Positions 22,698-31,087 of a DNA stretch of 64,000 nucleotides are shown here, one piece after another (positions within the stretch are counted from its first letter, which is position 1; each line of letters opens with the position of its first letter). A program made the position numbers and the translations under genes. The DNA is from a virus. The notes beneath the pieces were generated by a model. It searched no databases and was not told the DNA's origin. It worked only from the letters and a program-made list of their open reading frames with translations. The stretch is from positions 1 through 64,000 of IMG/VR virus record IMGVR_UViG_3300008107_005910. The stretch is one strand, 5' to 3'.

Positions 22698-24461
22698 TTA
22701 TACAAACGCTCGATAGCTGTTAACTATAGTAACCTTATATGTGATTGATGCTTCACCGCCTGGACCTGTAGGATTAGAATATCTAACAATCAAAGTAGGA
22801 CGATCCTCAACGCTTTCATCCAATGTTGTTGGATTTATCTTTACTGATGGAAGGTTACTCACTGTTGCATAAAATTGTACATTACCACCTATACCATTTC
22901 CAATTGTTTCTGTTATACCATAATATACAAAGTCATCATCAAGTGTTGGTTTAATTATTCCACTTGCCATGTCTGGGTGTACAGAAATAGTAAGTGTTCC
23001 TACTCTATAGAGATCGTTTGACGATTTTCTTATAACATAGTCTATGATTATTTTTGAAGATGACCAAGCAGGTGTCTTAAGTAAAATTTTTGGAGTTACA
23101 ACAGGTGTACTATCCAATAATGCCAACGATCTTGAAGGATATGAAACATTGTTTATTCCTAAAACATCTGGCAAGTAAGCGACTAATCTACTTGGTGAAC
23201 TAGTTTTGTTTGAATCAATATCAATTATAGAGATATTTCTTTGAAAATAATCACCGTTACTATAACTATTTGAAATTCCAAAATCTATAACTGGAGTAGT
23301 TGGCTGACTTTGTTCAGCACTATTATTTCCTACATCATAAAATTTATTATTCAAACTTCTATGTCCGCTACTTGAAGAATTATTGAAAACTTTAAAAGCT
23401 TCTGCATCAACTTTATCAAAAGTACAATTTTCTACAACATAGTCCTGTGGACCAAAATTTTGACCAACAGTGTTAGTACTAGTTTTTGCTAAGGTCAAGC
23501 CTCTAAATAAATTAATAAATGAGCACTGATTAAAAGTCAATTTATTTGAATCATAATCACAATAGATAGCATGAGCAATTTTTGTAAACTTACAGTCAGT
23601 GAAAAGAACATTGTCAGTGGTCACTGCGCCAAGTCCTCTTATTAGGATAGCACTACTAGAGCCAGCAATAACAGGACTTATTTCTTCTCCGTCACCATTT
23701 TCCCATGTGCCAACAAACTTACATTTGTTAAAATGACTATCTCTTAGACAATCAATAAATGCAATAGGGGTTTGATTGGATATTGCAGGATCACGTTGTA
23801 GTGTTACTCCCTCAACATATACATTGCTAGGAGCATTATCACTATTCATAAATTCAAACTTTTGATATGTACCAGGAGTACTTGATGTAGCCACAGTTTG
23901 AAATATTGGTTGAGAAGGAGCTATCTGATATATGATTGTGTTATCAGGACCATCACCAATTAAATTAAGATTAGATGGCACATAAAGAGCTGAACTAATT
24001 TTATAAATGCCTGCTGGAATTCTCAATTTAATATGACTTCTAGCTGAAGTTTTATTAATAGAATTTAGATATAACTGATCTATTGCACGTTGTAATGCGG
24101 CAGTGTCGTCAGTACCAATGCCGTTAGAAAAATCGCCTTGAGCACCAAAATCTCTAACACTTGCGATGTCATCTAGTTTTTGTTGTAGACTTCTACTATA
24201 TGGTGCATTACTATCAACACCTGTTTGAAGAACACCATCAGAATAGGTATATGCGCCTAGAAGACCAAATATATTACTGCGTTCAGTAAGTATTTCTGTA
24301 TTACCAACAAATGGAGAGCCTTCGCTAACGGAACCATTTCCAATATAAAGTTGTTGGGTATCTACAGCCCAACCAAATTCTCCACCACTTAACTGCGGTA
24401 AATTAGTTTGATTCTTTCTGCCCCTACGGACTTGAATTTTTGATATTTGCACAACGGCCAT
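22698..24461 (-). CDS. Tail spike/fibre with beta-helix domain
   Basis: 587 residues. The N-terminal IQVRRGRKNQTNLPQLSGGE...QLYIGNG is the small domain that begins many phage fibre and tropism proteins. VRDFGAQGDFSNGIGTDDTAALQRAID (split here by context) is the start of a pectate-lyase-type right-handed beta helix, supported by the following repeat-rich region to about residue 420. The C-terminal 150 residues are strand-rich. It probably binds or cleaves host surface glycan. Confidence 0.85.
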   Translation of the reverse strand: MAVVQISKIQVRRGRKNQTNLPQLSGGEFGWAVDTQQLYIGNGSVSEGSPFVGNTEILTERSNIFGLLGAYTYSDGVLQTGVDSNAPYSRSLQQKLDDIASVRDFGAQGDFSNGIGTDDTAALQRAIDQLYLNSINKTSARSHIKLRIPAGIYKISSALYVPSNLNLIGDGPDNTIIYQIAPSQPIFQTVATSSTPGTYQKFEFMNSDNAPSNVYVEGVTLQRDPAISNQTPIAFIDCLRDSHFNKCKFVGTWENGDGEEISPVIAGSSSAILIRGLGAVTTDNVLFTDCKFTKIAHAIYCDYDSNKLTFNQCSFINLFRGLTLAKTSTNTVGQNFGPQDYVVENCTFDKVDAEAFKVFNNSSSSGHRSLNNKFYDVGNNSAEQSQPTTPVIDFGISNSYSNGDYFQRNISIIDIDSNKTSSPSRLVAYLPDVLGINNVSYPSRSLALLDSTPVVTPKILLKTPAWSSSKIIIDYVIRKSSNDLYRVGTLTISVHPDMASGIIKPTLDDDFVYYGITETIGNGIGGNVQFYATVSNLPSVKINPTTLDESVEDRPTLIVRYSNPTGPGGEASITYKVTIVNSYRAFV

Positions 24462-24485
24462 AGTAAGATATCCTTTAATTAAAGA

Positions 24486-24493
24486 TATTTATC
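24486..24493 (-). promoter_or_regulatory. Late-promoter-like motif before tail spike
   Basis: GATAAATA on the minus strand, 25 bases before the spike start codon. Confidence 0.5.
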
Positions 24494-24496
24494 TGC

Positions 24497-25228
24497 TTAG
24501 CCTTGATGATAGTTCTTGTAGTAGTCCTCAACTTTATTAAGCCAAAGATCTTCATATCTTGCAAAATCTTGGGGCAAAAGATCAAATTGTTGATAGGTTT
24601 CTCCGCCTATTTTAACAGGATCATCACCTCTACTGCACATGAATACTACACCCCTACGAATGTTAGTTCCATATACTTCGTTGTGTGCCAATATATATGC
24701 TGTTAATTGTAAAAAATAATCTTCTACCCATTCGCGCTTTTTGGGTTTATTAGTTTGCTTATGATCCATTACAGCTGGTTCACCATCGTAAACACCAACT
24801 AAGTCTGTAGTTCCAGAATACAACCCTGGAAAATAAAGACTTTGTTCCATAGCCCAAACTTCATTTACTTTGCTCAAACCATTGTTAATGATTTGATCCG
24901 CCATGGCATTTGCTTTAACATGTACTGGATTATTGCCGGGCATACGTTCAACACCAGCTAAAAATCTTTCAATGTTAGAGTGCATGGCAGTACCAACACC
25001 ACTAGCTTCTTTAGTTATTTGTTTTGCATTTTCTTCACCAACACGTTTACGCCATTCATTCAAATGCGTCATATCCTTGGTAGCTCCAAGAATTGTTGTT
25101 ACGCTTGGTGTAGTATCTCCGTCTGGAGTTTGATATACTCTTTTTCCATTTAAATTAATTTGAACACAATTTTTATACTGTATTCTTTCAATAAAAGGTG
25201 GAGGCTGTATTATTGTTATATTATCCAT
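24497..25228 (-). CDS. PD-(D/E)XK exonuclease (RecB/Cas4-like)
   Basis: 243 residues. PSVTTILGATKD resembles the N-terminal part of phage RecB-like nucleases. GTTDLVGVYDGEPAVMDHKQT carries the Asp and D-x-K-type catalytic core (D-H-K), and YFLQLTAYILAHNEVY carries the QxxxY motif. It would degrade or process DNA ends in replication or recombination. Confidence 0.8.
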   Translation of the reverse strand: MDNITIIQPPPFIERIQYKNCVQINLNGKRVYQTPDGDTTPSVTTILGATKDMTHLNEWRKRVGEENAKQITKEASGVGTAMHSNIERFLAGVERMPGNNPVHVKANAMADQIINNGLSKVNEVWAMEQSLYFPGLYSGTTDLVGVYDGEPAVMDHKQTNKPKKREWVEDYFLQLTAYILAHNEVYGTNIRRGVVFMCSRGDDPVKIGGETYQQFDLLPQDFARYEDLWLNKVEDYYKNYHQG

Positions 25229-25251
25229 ATAACCATTATAAATGATTTAGG

Positions 25252-25629
25252 TTAATTTGTCAAGCCAGCTTGAGCGGCTGAGCTTGCGGCTTGTTGTGTT
25301 GTTTTGGATATACCTTGATCAGTCTTTTCAAGGTCTGGTTGGTCTGGTAAAGTTTCTTTTGGAGGTTCTTTACTGGTGTTTAGAGTAACACTACTACCAT
25401 CATAATTTCTAATTAGCTGCCTTAGAGCTGGACTTTTTTCAACTGCCTGATCAATGATGTTACGATTCACAGAACCGTAACTACCAGATCTTTGTAATAA
25501 TTGACTTAGTGCTTCATAACTGATTTTTGCTACACTATCTTCTTTGTCGTACTTGTTTAAAGATAGTTGTAGCAAATTTTCTAAATCACCAATGAAGTCT
25601 TCGCCTTGATCAAATTCACGTAATAGCAT
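25252..25629 (-). CDS. Hypothetical 125-residue probable virion protein
   Basis: Begins MLLREFDQGEDF, a start style shared by several small head/neck-region genes of T4-like marine phages. The C-terminal third is Pro, Lys, Gln and Ala-rich and likely disordered. The stop of the next gene overlaps its start by one base. Confidence 0.5.
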   Translation of the reverse strand: MLLREFDQGEDFIGDLENLLQLSLNKYDKEDSVAKISYEALSQLLQRSGSYGSVNRNIIDQAVEKSPALRQLIRNYDGSSVTLNTSKEPPKETLPDQPDLEKTDQGISKTTQQAASSAAQAGLTN

Positions 25630-26381
25630 TAGCGAGACAATTTAAACATTAAACTATTGCCTTCTGTGATAGATGGCATACGGAACTGACGGCTTTCACG
25701 CTTTTCACGGCCAGCAACTTCATCACCACCTGCGGCTGCATCACTTGCTCCAAATTCATCAGCACCAACGTCTGCTTCTAAATCATTTGCAAATTCGTCA
25801 CCTGTAGGTTCTGCCATATCTGCGGCAGGCTCTGCACCAATTGTTTCTGGATTACCTTCACCAGTTAAAACATTAACACCTGCTTCAACGGCTGAACGTG
25901 TAGTTTGTAAATGATCCATTGCGGCCTGTAGTGCAGGAGTAACAATAGCGCCAAACTCCTCAGCGGCTTGATCACCTAATGTATCTTTAATATCATCAGC
26001 AAGTGCAACCATTGTTTTAGTCATCATAGAACCAACATCTTCTAACATGTTCTTGATTTTGTTCTGCATGTCAATTGCGGCTTGCACCACACCTGCTTGC
26101 TTTGGATCAACTGCTTCAGCAATAGCAGATGCACGTTCTTCTAAATGTTGATTGATAACATCTAAAATCATTCGATCACGATTGTAGTTTTCGTTTTCAA
26201 CGTTTTCGTTGAAACGTCCTGTACTTTCCTGCTGACTTAGTTTAGTACGAATCTTGTTACGGAAATCCTCTAACTGCTCAGTAGTGTATTTGTCCAAATT
26301 GATCTTGGATCCATATCTTTTAGTGAAGCTTTCGCTTAAAAACTTAGCTGTCACTGGCTTGTTAAAATCTGTAGTTTTCAT
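25629..26381 (-). CDS. Probable virion or prohead core-type protein
   Basis: 250 residues, helical, with an Ala/Glu/Asp/Gly-rich acidic segment (about 170-220) and a basic end ITEGNSLMFKLSR. Composition fits phage scaffold or core proteins; a TEGNSLMFKLSR-like tail could be a cleavage or packing signal. A late motif is at 26407-26414. Confidence 0.5.
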   Translation of the reverse strand: MKTTDFNKPVTAKFLSESFTKRYGSKINLDKYTTEQLEDFRNKIRTKLSQQESTGRFNENVENENYNRDRMILDVINQHLEERASAIAEAVDPKQAGVVQAAIDMQNKIKNMLEDVGSMMTKTMVALADDIKDTLGDQAAEEFGAIVTPALQAAMDHLQTTRSAVEAGVNVLTGEGNPETIGAEPAADMAEPTGDEFANDLEADVGADEFGASDAAAGGDEVAGREKRESRQFRMPSITEGNSLMFKLSR

Positions 26382-26399
26382 AGGGGTGTCCTAAATTTA

Positions 26400-26894
26400 T
26401 TATGAGTATTTATTAGATTTCTCAATGCTTCTTAGGGAGTTGAGTAACCTTGAATACGAAATGTTCAAAGAATCCATGTGGTTTTTATGTTTAAGTCTAG
26501 ATTCTGTTAGTCTTATGTGATAGTGCTGTATACCAAACAAGTCTTTCTTTTTCAAAGAACTAGTAAAACGCTGTTCAAACAATGTTTTATCAAAGTCTGC
26601 AACGCCTGCATATCTGTCATCAGATAGCCATTCGTTCTTAACAGTTCTTCCAGAAGCCAGTGCATTAGCTATAAGCACGGCTGTTTGCAAATAATACAAA
26701 TTAGAGTATACTTTTTCCTCAAACTTATTATACACTGTATAACCAGTATTTTCAAGTACAATTTCGTAATTCTCTAATTTAATTCCACGATCAGTTTTCA
26801 TTGGAACAATGATTCCTTGAGAACGTAGGTTTTCTTTAACTTTATTTTTTAAAGTTTGAAGTTTTTGTATTAGAGCACGTTCTTCTTTAATCAT
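26400..26894 (-). CDS. Hypothetical 164-residue protein
   Basis: An N-terminal helix, a strand-rich centre (YEIVLENTGYTVYNKFEEKVY) and helical C-terminus. Located among structural genes and overlapping the next gene by 4 bases. No family assigned. Confidence 0.55.
   Translation of the reverse strand: MIKEERALIQKLQTLKNKVKENLRSQGIIVPMKTDRGIKLENYEIVLENTGYTVYNKFEEKVYSNLYYLQTAVLIANALASGRTVKNEWLSDDRYAGVADFDKTLFEQRFTSSLKKKDLFGIQHYHIRLTESRLKHKNHMDSLNISYSRLLNSLRSIEKSNKYS
26407..26414 (-). promoter_or_regulatory. Late-promoter-like motif
   Basis: AATAAATA on the minus strand, 26 bases before the gene at 25629-26381. Confidence 0.45.
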
Positions 26895-27178
26895 TGCTGT
26901 TTCTTTGCTTGTTCGTATTGTTGTACTGCTAGAGCTGCCTGAGCTTGTTGCTCTTCAGCATCATCCATTGCAACGGCTGTTTGTGCTGCCTGCTGACTTG
27001 CCCCTGCTACGGCCTGTGCTATTTGAGGAAGAGCCATAGCAATGGCTGTTCCTGGATCTGGTGGCGGAGCAACTCCTGGAACCAACGGCAAAGCCTTTTT
27101 AATCTTAGTTCCAATAGGCCTGTCCGCTAAACGATTAGCATGTACTAGTTTTTCTGATATTATTTCGTGCCAACGCAT
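26891..27178 (-). CDS. Hypothetical 95-residue Ala/Gln-rich protein
   Basis: Starts MRWHEIISEKL; a Pro-rich linker (LPLVPGVAPPPDPG) leads into a long Ala/Gln helix to the end. Probably a virion-associated helical protein. Confidence 0.5.
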   Translation of the reverse strand: MRWHEIISEKLVHANRLADRPIGTKIKKALPLVPGVAPPPDPGTAIAMALPQIAQAVAGASQQAAQTAVAMDDAEEQQAQAALAVQQYEQAKKQQ

Positions 27179-27180
27179 AT

Positions 27181-27411
27181 TTAAAACTTCATTAAAATTA
27201 CGATAATAGTACTTATGACACCAGCAACAACTGTACCTGCTGTGCCAATCATAACTTTAGTCATGCTATGCTGGCTATCCTGTATAGTTTGAGCTAAACT
27301 GCTTACCTTGGTTTCGATACTACTTAGACGCTTTTCTAGCGAATCGTATCGAGATGCACATAATTCTACATGCAACTCTAAATTATCCTTCTCCAGCTCT
27401 TTTGTAGACAT
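27181..27411 (-). CDS. Coiled coil plus C-terminal membrane helix (XhlA-like)
   Basis: 76 residues. Residues 1-50 form an amphipathic coiled coil (YDSLEKRLSSIETKVSSLAQ), followed by one membrane helix (GTAGTVVAGVISTIIVILMKF). This is the layout of XhlA-type holin-associated proteins and of small phage membrane anchors. A lysis role is possible but not shown. Confidence 0.5.
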   Translation of the reverse strand: MSTKELEKDNLELHVELCASRYDSLEKRLSSIETKVSSLAQTIQDSQHSMTKVMIGTAGTVVAGVISTIIVILMKF

Positions 27412-27435
27412 CGACGCTCTCCAAATTATTAGTAT

Positions 27436-27443
27436 TATTTATT
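27436..27443 (-). promoter_or_regulatory. Late-promoter-like motif
   Basis: AATAAATA on the minus strand, 25 bases before the coiled-coil/membrane gene. Confidence 0.45.
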
Positions 27444-27804
27444 TGACAATGCTCACAAAAGTATTGGGGTGATTGCCTTTTGTTGTAATAATTGCCTGTT
27501 TTTGCTGTTTTACTTCATCTAAACCAGTCAAAATAGGCACTTGATGCAGGTCTTCTTTGAGTAATCCCAAAGGATCAACATCTGTAGCATACACAGCATC
27601 TCTATCTGTTTCCACCACCATGGTCCAACGATCTTTATCAAATTTTGGGGGATCTACTATTGTAAAGTTTGATCTCAGTCCTAAGACTTGATGAAACGTC
27701 ATGTAATTTTTAAATTGATTAAACTGTTTTTCTGTACCGTGCTCTTGACGTTTTACACCTGTATCAGTTATGTCAATTGTCGTGCTAATCTGAATTCTTT
27801 CCAT
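27439..27804 (-). CDS. Hypothetical 121-residue protein
   Basis: Strand-rich N-terminus (IQISTTIDITDTGVKR) and several Asp/Val strands. In the structural region, between two late-type signals. No family assigned. Confidence 0.5.
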   Translation of the reverse strand: MERIQISTTIDITDTGVKRQEHGTEKQFNQFKNYMTFHQVLGLRSNFTIVDPPKFDKDRWTMVVETDRDAVYATDVDPLGLLKEDLHQVPILTGLDEVKQQKQAIITTKGNHPNTFVSIVK

Positions 27805-27821
27805 GTGTATATTTAACGGCC

Positions 27822-27853
27822 AAAAAGAAAGGGCCCTTATAAAAAGAGCCCTT
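27822..27853 (-). terminator. Intrinsic terminator (minus strand)
   Basis: On the minus strand AAGGGC/GCCCTT closes an AT-rich loop and is followed by TCTTTTT. It lies just after the 27873-28196 gene. Confidence 0.7.
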
Positions 27854-27872
27854 CTATTAGCTTACGTTAAAA

Positions 27873-28196
27873 TTAAGCTGGGTTCTGATCAAAATCAGCT
27901 ACTAGTGCCATTGTTGTATTAGCTTGACCGCGATATGTAGCACCTGGTGTTAATACACCAGTACCTTGTACAGCGACATAAACTGTGTCAGTTACACCAG
28001 CTTCAAAAGCTGTGATACCTGCTACTGTCACTGCGTCATCTACTCCTTTTGTGCCACCTGCTGTTAACAATTGAATCATTTCGTTCAATTCAGCTTGTGT
28101 CATATCTGTGTTTGCTAAACTAATGATGCGAGTACGTGGGCCTAGACCGTTACCTGCTTTAACTGCGTAATTAACTGCTGTAATTCCTGCTGACAT
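27873..28196 (-). CDS. Probable abundant virion protein
   Basis: 107 residues from ATG 28196 with AAGGAGA upstream; an in-frame start at 28229 lies before this site and is rejected. Rich in Ala, Gly, Thr and Val (GITAVNYAVKAGNGLG). It has its own TATAAATA late promoter, a 5' hairpin and a terminator, so it is a strong single-gene unit, as for a decoration or major structural protein. Confidence 0.6.
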   Translation of the reverse strand: MSAGITAVNYAVKAGNGLGPRTRIISLANTDMTQAELNEMIQLLTAGGTKGVDDAVTVAGITAFEAGVTDTVYVAVQGTGVLTPGATYRGQANTTMALVADFDQNPA

Positions 28197-28249
28197 AATT
28201 TTTCTCCTTAATCGTATGTCACATACCACGCTCCGTGGTTTGTTACTAT

Positions 28250-28257
28250 TATTTATA
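28250..28257 (-). promoter_or_regulatory. T4-type late promoter
   Basis: TATAAATA on the minus strand, 54 bases before the virion-protein start. An ACCACG/CGTGGT hairpin lies in the leader (28225-28239). Confidence 0.65.
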
Positions 28258-28287
28258 AAGCTAAGGAAAAATCAGGGGAAATAGGGA

Positions 28288-28587
28288 TTATTTGGGATCT
28301 TTTGCATTGCCCTCAATAATTTTGAGAGTTCTAGCGGTTTCTTTACTGTCGCGAATTTTACGTATACCACGTGTGAACTTGCTGGGGTCAGCACTGCGTA
28401 TACTATTAATAAAACGCTTTTCTAATTCAAATGCAGTTTCAGGATCAAACTGCTCTTTAATTAGAGATATTAAATTTACTGCTGAGTCAATTATATGGTT
28501 TGCACGACTCTCAATGACACTTTCTGTATGTTTCTTAGCGGCAAACTCATTTAATTCTTCTAGCAGACTCTTCGTCGAACGTTTCAT
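28288..28587 (-). CDS. Hypothetical 99-residue helical protein
   Basis: Charged and helical (LLEELNEFAAKKHTESVIES). AT-rich upstream region to 28748 holds no other gene on this strand. No family assigned. Confidence 0.55.
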   Translation of the reverse strand: MKRSTKSLLEELNEFAAKKHTESVIESRANHIIDSAVNLISLIKEQFDPETAFELEKRFINSIRSADPSKFTRGIRKIRDSKETARTLKIIEGNAKDPK

Positions 28588-28748
28588 TAATTATTTCCCT
28601 TTAAAATATTTAACCGTTTTTGTAGTATAGCAGTTTTTTTGTAAGAAATCTAGCCAGTACCTTATTGTGCGATGCCACATGTACTTTACTAAATACTCAG
28701 TAGAAACACTGAGTTACTACACACATTATATACACACGGAGAATAATA

Positions 28749-28928
28749 ATGAAAACAGTATCACAAAAGATGCTAGTCATCTTAGAACGTTTGGCAGAAA
28801 TGTTTCCAGACAGCTCATATCAATCACGCTTGGATTATTATCTAAGTACTAAAGGCATTACCGATGCCGCACAACTCGAAAAATACATCAACGAGTTTAA
28901 CTATTCTCACAAGGAACAATATCTATGA
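28749..28928 (+). CDS. Hypothetical 59-residue protein
   Basis: Starts 8 bases after GGAG. The product begins MKTVSQKMLVILERLAEMFP and contains SRLDYYLSTKGITDAAQLEKY. Probably helical. Its stop overlaps the next ATG (ATGA). The 5' region carries an ACTCAG/CTGAGT hairpin at about 28695. Confidence 0.6.
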   Translation: MKTVSQKMLVILERLAEMFPDSSYQSRLDYYLSTKGITDAAQLEKYINEFNYSHKEQYL

Positions 28929-29044
28929 AAATGATCATTAATTATATTTGGTCCGTAATGGATTCATTTGGTCGAGCTCGTGCCGCTAGTTACTTTGCTC
29001 GTATTGGCGATTACGAATCAGCTAGACGTGTAATGGCCGAATAA
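28925..29044 (+). CDS. Hypothetical 39-residue protein
   Basis: Coupled to the previous gene by ATGA. The product ends ASYFARIGDYESARRVMAE, an amphipathic helix that resembles small uncharacterised bacterial proteins. No function known. Confidence 0.55.
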   Translation: MKMIINYIWSVMDSFGRARAASYFARIGDYESARRVMAE

Positions 29045-29063
29045 GTTTTAAAGTAAATAAGCC

Positions 29064-29639
29064 ATGCAGTTGGTTTATATACATGGTGCTAATGCTACCA
29101 GTGAAAGTTTTAATTACATCAAAAGTAAGTTGGGCTCTGGCATCAATATAGATTATGACAGTCGAAATGGATTTGAAAATAATCTAAATGATATGATTAA
29201 ACAGCTATCTGGTGTCAAGGACATAGCATTTGTAGCACACAGTTTGGGCGGTATCTATAGTTTACACATTGCCAATACTTTGCCAAAACAAGTATTGGGT
29301 GCAGTAACATTAAGCACTCCTTACGGTGGGGCTGAAGTAGCTGATTATGCTCAATACTTTTTACCGTTTAGTAGATTGATGCGTGATATTGGTCCCAGCA
29401 GTTGGGCTATGAAACAGGCTAATAAAATTAAAATACAACATCCATGGACTAATATTGTTACCGTAAAGGGGCAGAGTCCATTTATGTTGGCGCATAACGA
29501 CGGTGTTGTAACCATTGCCAGTCAAAAATATCATGAAGATATGGAATTAGTAGAAGTAGGGTATAATCACTACGAAGTAGTTCTTAGTGATGAAGTGGTA
29601 GAGATTATTAAGGAACGAGTAAAAAAGTTCAAGAAATAA
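29064..29639 (+). CDS. Alpha/beta hydrolase (lipase/esterase-like)
   Basis: 191 residues. LVYIHGANATSESF is the oxyanion strand-turn, FVAHSLGGIYSLHIA is the nucleophile elbow (Ser), NDGVVTIASQ the likely acid and YNHYEVVLS the His. It would hydrolyse an ester or thioester. Substrate unknown; no signal peptide, so cytoplasmic. Confidence 0.8.
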   Translation: MQLVYIHGANATSESFNYIKSKLGSGINIDYDSRNGFENNLNDMIKQLSGVKDIAFVAHSLGGIYSLHIANTLPKQVLGAVTLSTPYGGAEVADYAQYFLPFSRLMRDIGPSSWAMKQANKIKIQHPWTNIVTVKGQSPFMLAHNDGVVTIASQKYHEDMELVEVGYNHYEVVLSDEVVEIIKERVKKFKK

Positions 29640-29640
29640 G

Positions 29641-29669
29641 TTGCTTTTAAGTAACTAGGCATATATAAT
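29641..29669 (+). promoter_or_regulatory. Sigma70-type promoter
   Basis: TTGCTT, 17 bases, TATAAT (29664-29669), 24 bases before the phasin-like gene. Confidence 0.65.
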
Positions 29670-29692
29670 AGTACACATACACGGGAGACACT

Positions 29693-29899
29693 ATGTTTAT
29701 CACACCAGAACAAGTAATCAAAACAATTCAAGACGCCAAGCGCACCGCTGTCAACACAGTTGTGTTTAACGACACTGTCAAACAAAGCCTACATGCTTAT
29801 ATTGACGCACAAGAACAATACGCCAAAGAAATAACAAAATTATCTTTTGACATTACTACTGCGATGTTGAAAGTTCCGTTTGCATTTGCAAACAAATAA
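29693..29899 (+). CDS. Phasin-like small helical protein
   Basis: 68 residues forming a single amphipathic helix pattern (ALHAYIDAQEQYAKEITKL-like segment), resembling short phasin-family proteins. Phasins coat polyhydroxyalkanoate granules or act as chaperones. The similarity is weak and by eye. A GGGAG site precedes the ATG. Confidence 0.4.
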   Translation: MFITPEQVIKTIQDAKRTAVNTVVFNDTVKQSLHAYIDAQEQYAKEITKLSFDITTAMLKVPFAFANK

Positions 29900-29933
29900 G
29901 CAGTAAAGACATACACACATAAAGGAGAAAAAT

Positions 29934-30200
29934 ATGTCAGATTTTACACCAAAACTACCAGAAGTTAAATTTAACAAGAACGGTTATGAAATCCGTACAG
30001 ACATCCTAAAGATGGCTAAGGATCTAATCAGCGATGACTTCCATGTCAAATTTTCAGGTTGGGAAATGACTGCGAAACGTGACGAGAAGACTGGTCAGAT
30101 TGTAACCACAGTTGGCATGCCAGAGCATCCAGGCCTTGAAAAAGTTCTTGAGACTGCTGAAAAAATGTACGCATTTGTTAACAGCGGCGCAAAGAAATAA
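29934..30200 (+). CDS. Hypothetical 88-residue protein
   Basis: Preceded by AAAGGAGA. KNGYEIRTDILKMAKDLI, then a strand-rich centre (VKFSGWEMTAKRDEKTGQIV) and an ending helix. Recurs in appearance in marine T4-like phages. Probably highly expressed, given its strong ribosome site, promoter and terminator. Confidence 0.6.
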   Translation: MSDFTPKLPEVKFNKNGYEIRTDILKMAKDLISDDFHVKFSGWEMTAKRDEKTGQIVTTVGMPEHPGLEKVLETAEKMYAFVNSGAKK

Positions 30201-30246
30201 TTAAAAACTAGCATAGCTATCAAGTAGGTTGATACTATAAAAACAC

Positions 30247-30271
30247 AAAAGCCACCCTAGGGTGGCTTTTT
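30247..30271. terminator. Bidirectional terminator
   Basis: The perfect palindrome AAAAGCCACC-CTAG-GGTGGCTTTT has T runs on both strands. It separates the rightward 29934 gene from the leftward structural gene. Confidence 0.9.
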
Positions 30272-30289
30272 GTTTGAATACTAAATTAA

Positions 30290-31006
30290 TTATTGGTTGT
30301 CAAGTGTAACTGTAGTATTCAATACGGCTGATCCAAATGTCCACTTAGCAGTTGCGCCACTAGCGAACTGTGCGCCAGCAGAACTGGTACCACCCCAAAC
30401 GTTTGCGGCTGGAACCAATGTACACTTACGATTACTAATCTTTGTAACAAAATATGTACCGCCTGCGCTGTCAGTTGCTCTAATGCTCATTTGTCCATCA
30501 GCTAGATTTTCAGTAGCAACAAGTTTTAAAATTGCTGTGCCATCTGCTGTCTGTACTTTGAAACGACGTGAGCCTACTTGCTTAATAACATCTCCAGCTG
30601 TGTTATCACTACCGCCAGGAATTTGTGCTTCACACATCAACCCATTTTGACGAGCAGTACCACTAGATGTTAAAGTAGCAACAGGGGTAGCACTTCCAGA
30701 TCCTCCTGCAACACTACCGTTGAAAGTAATAGTTGGAGCACTTGTGTAACCAGAACCTGCTGATACAACTTCCACTGTATAAGCAGTTGCGCCAGTAACT
30801 ATAACTCTTAGTACTGGTTTAGCTCCGCCTGCAACGTTAGGAGCACCAATTTGTGCCGCTGGAATTGGATATGTACCGTTTACTAGATCAGCCAATGTGC
30901 CAGCTGGAGCTGTTACGCTGGCGATGCTTTCTCCGCCTACGTTTGCTGTGCCAAAATCTTGATAGTTAGTATTGGCAAAATATTTTTTGTTTAATGGACG
31001 TCCCAT
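30290..31006 (-). CDS. Structural protein with Gly/Ala/Thr repeats
   Basis: 238 residues. VEVVSAGSGYTSAPTITFNG is the repeat found in many phage fibre and neck proteins. The rest is strand-rich with few charges. AAGGAGA precedes the ATG. The leader (31020-31080) carries two hairpins (ATGCTGT...ACAGCGTAT and CTTGC...GCAAG). A single-gene unit ended by the 30247 terminator, so probably abundant in the virion. Confidence 0.7.
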   Translation of the reverse strand: MGRPLNKKYFANTNYQDFGTANVGGESIASVTAPAGTLADLVNGTYPIPAAQIGAPNVAGGAKPVLRVIVTGATAYTVEVVSAGSGYTSAPTITFNGSVAGGSGSATPVATLTSSGTARQNGLMCEAQIPGGSDNTAGDVIKQVGSRRFKVQTADGTAILKLVATENLADGQMSIRATDSAGGTYFVTKISNRKCTLVPAANVWGGTSSAGAQFASGATAKWTFGSAVLNTTVTLDNQ

Positions 31007-31087
31007 TTGTTTTCTCCTTATGTTGACGTTCTAGGTCATACGCTGTGGGTACAGCATAAACTTGCCCTATGCAAGCTGACTGTATAT

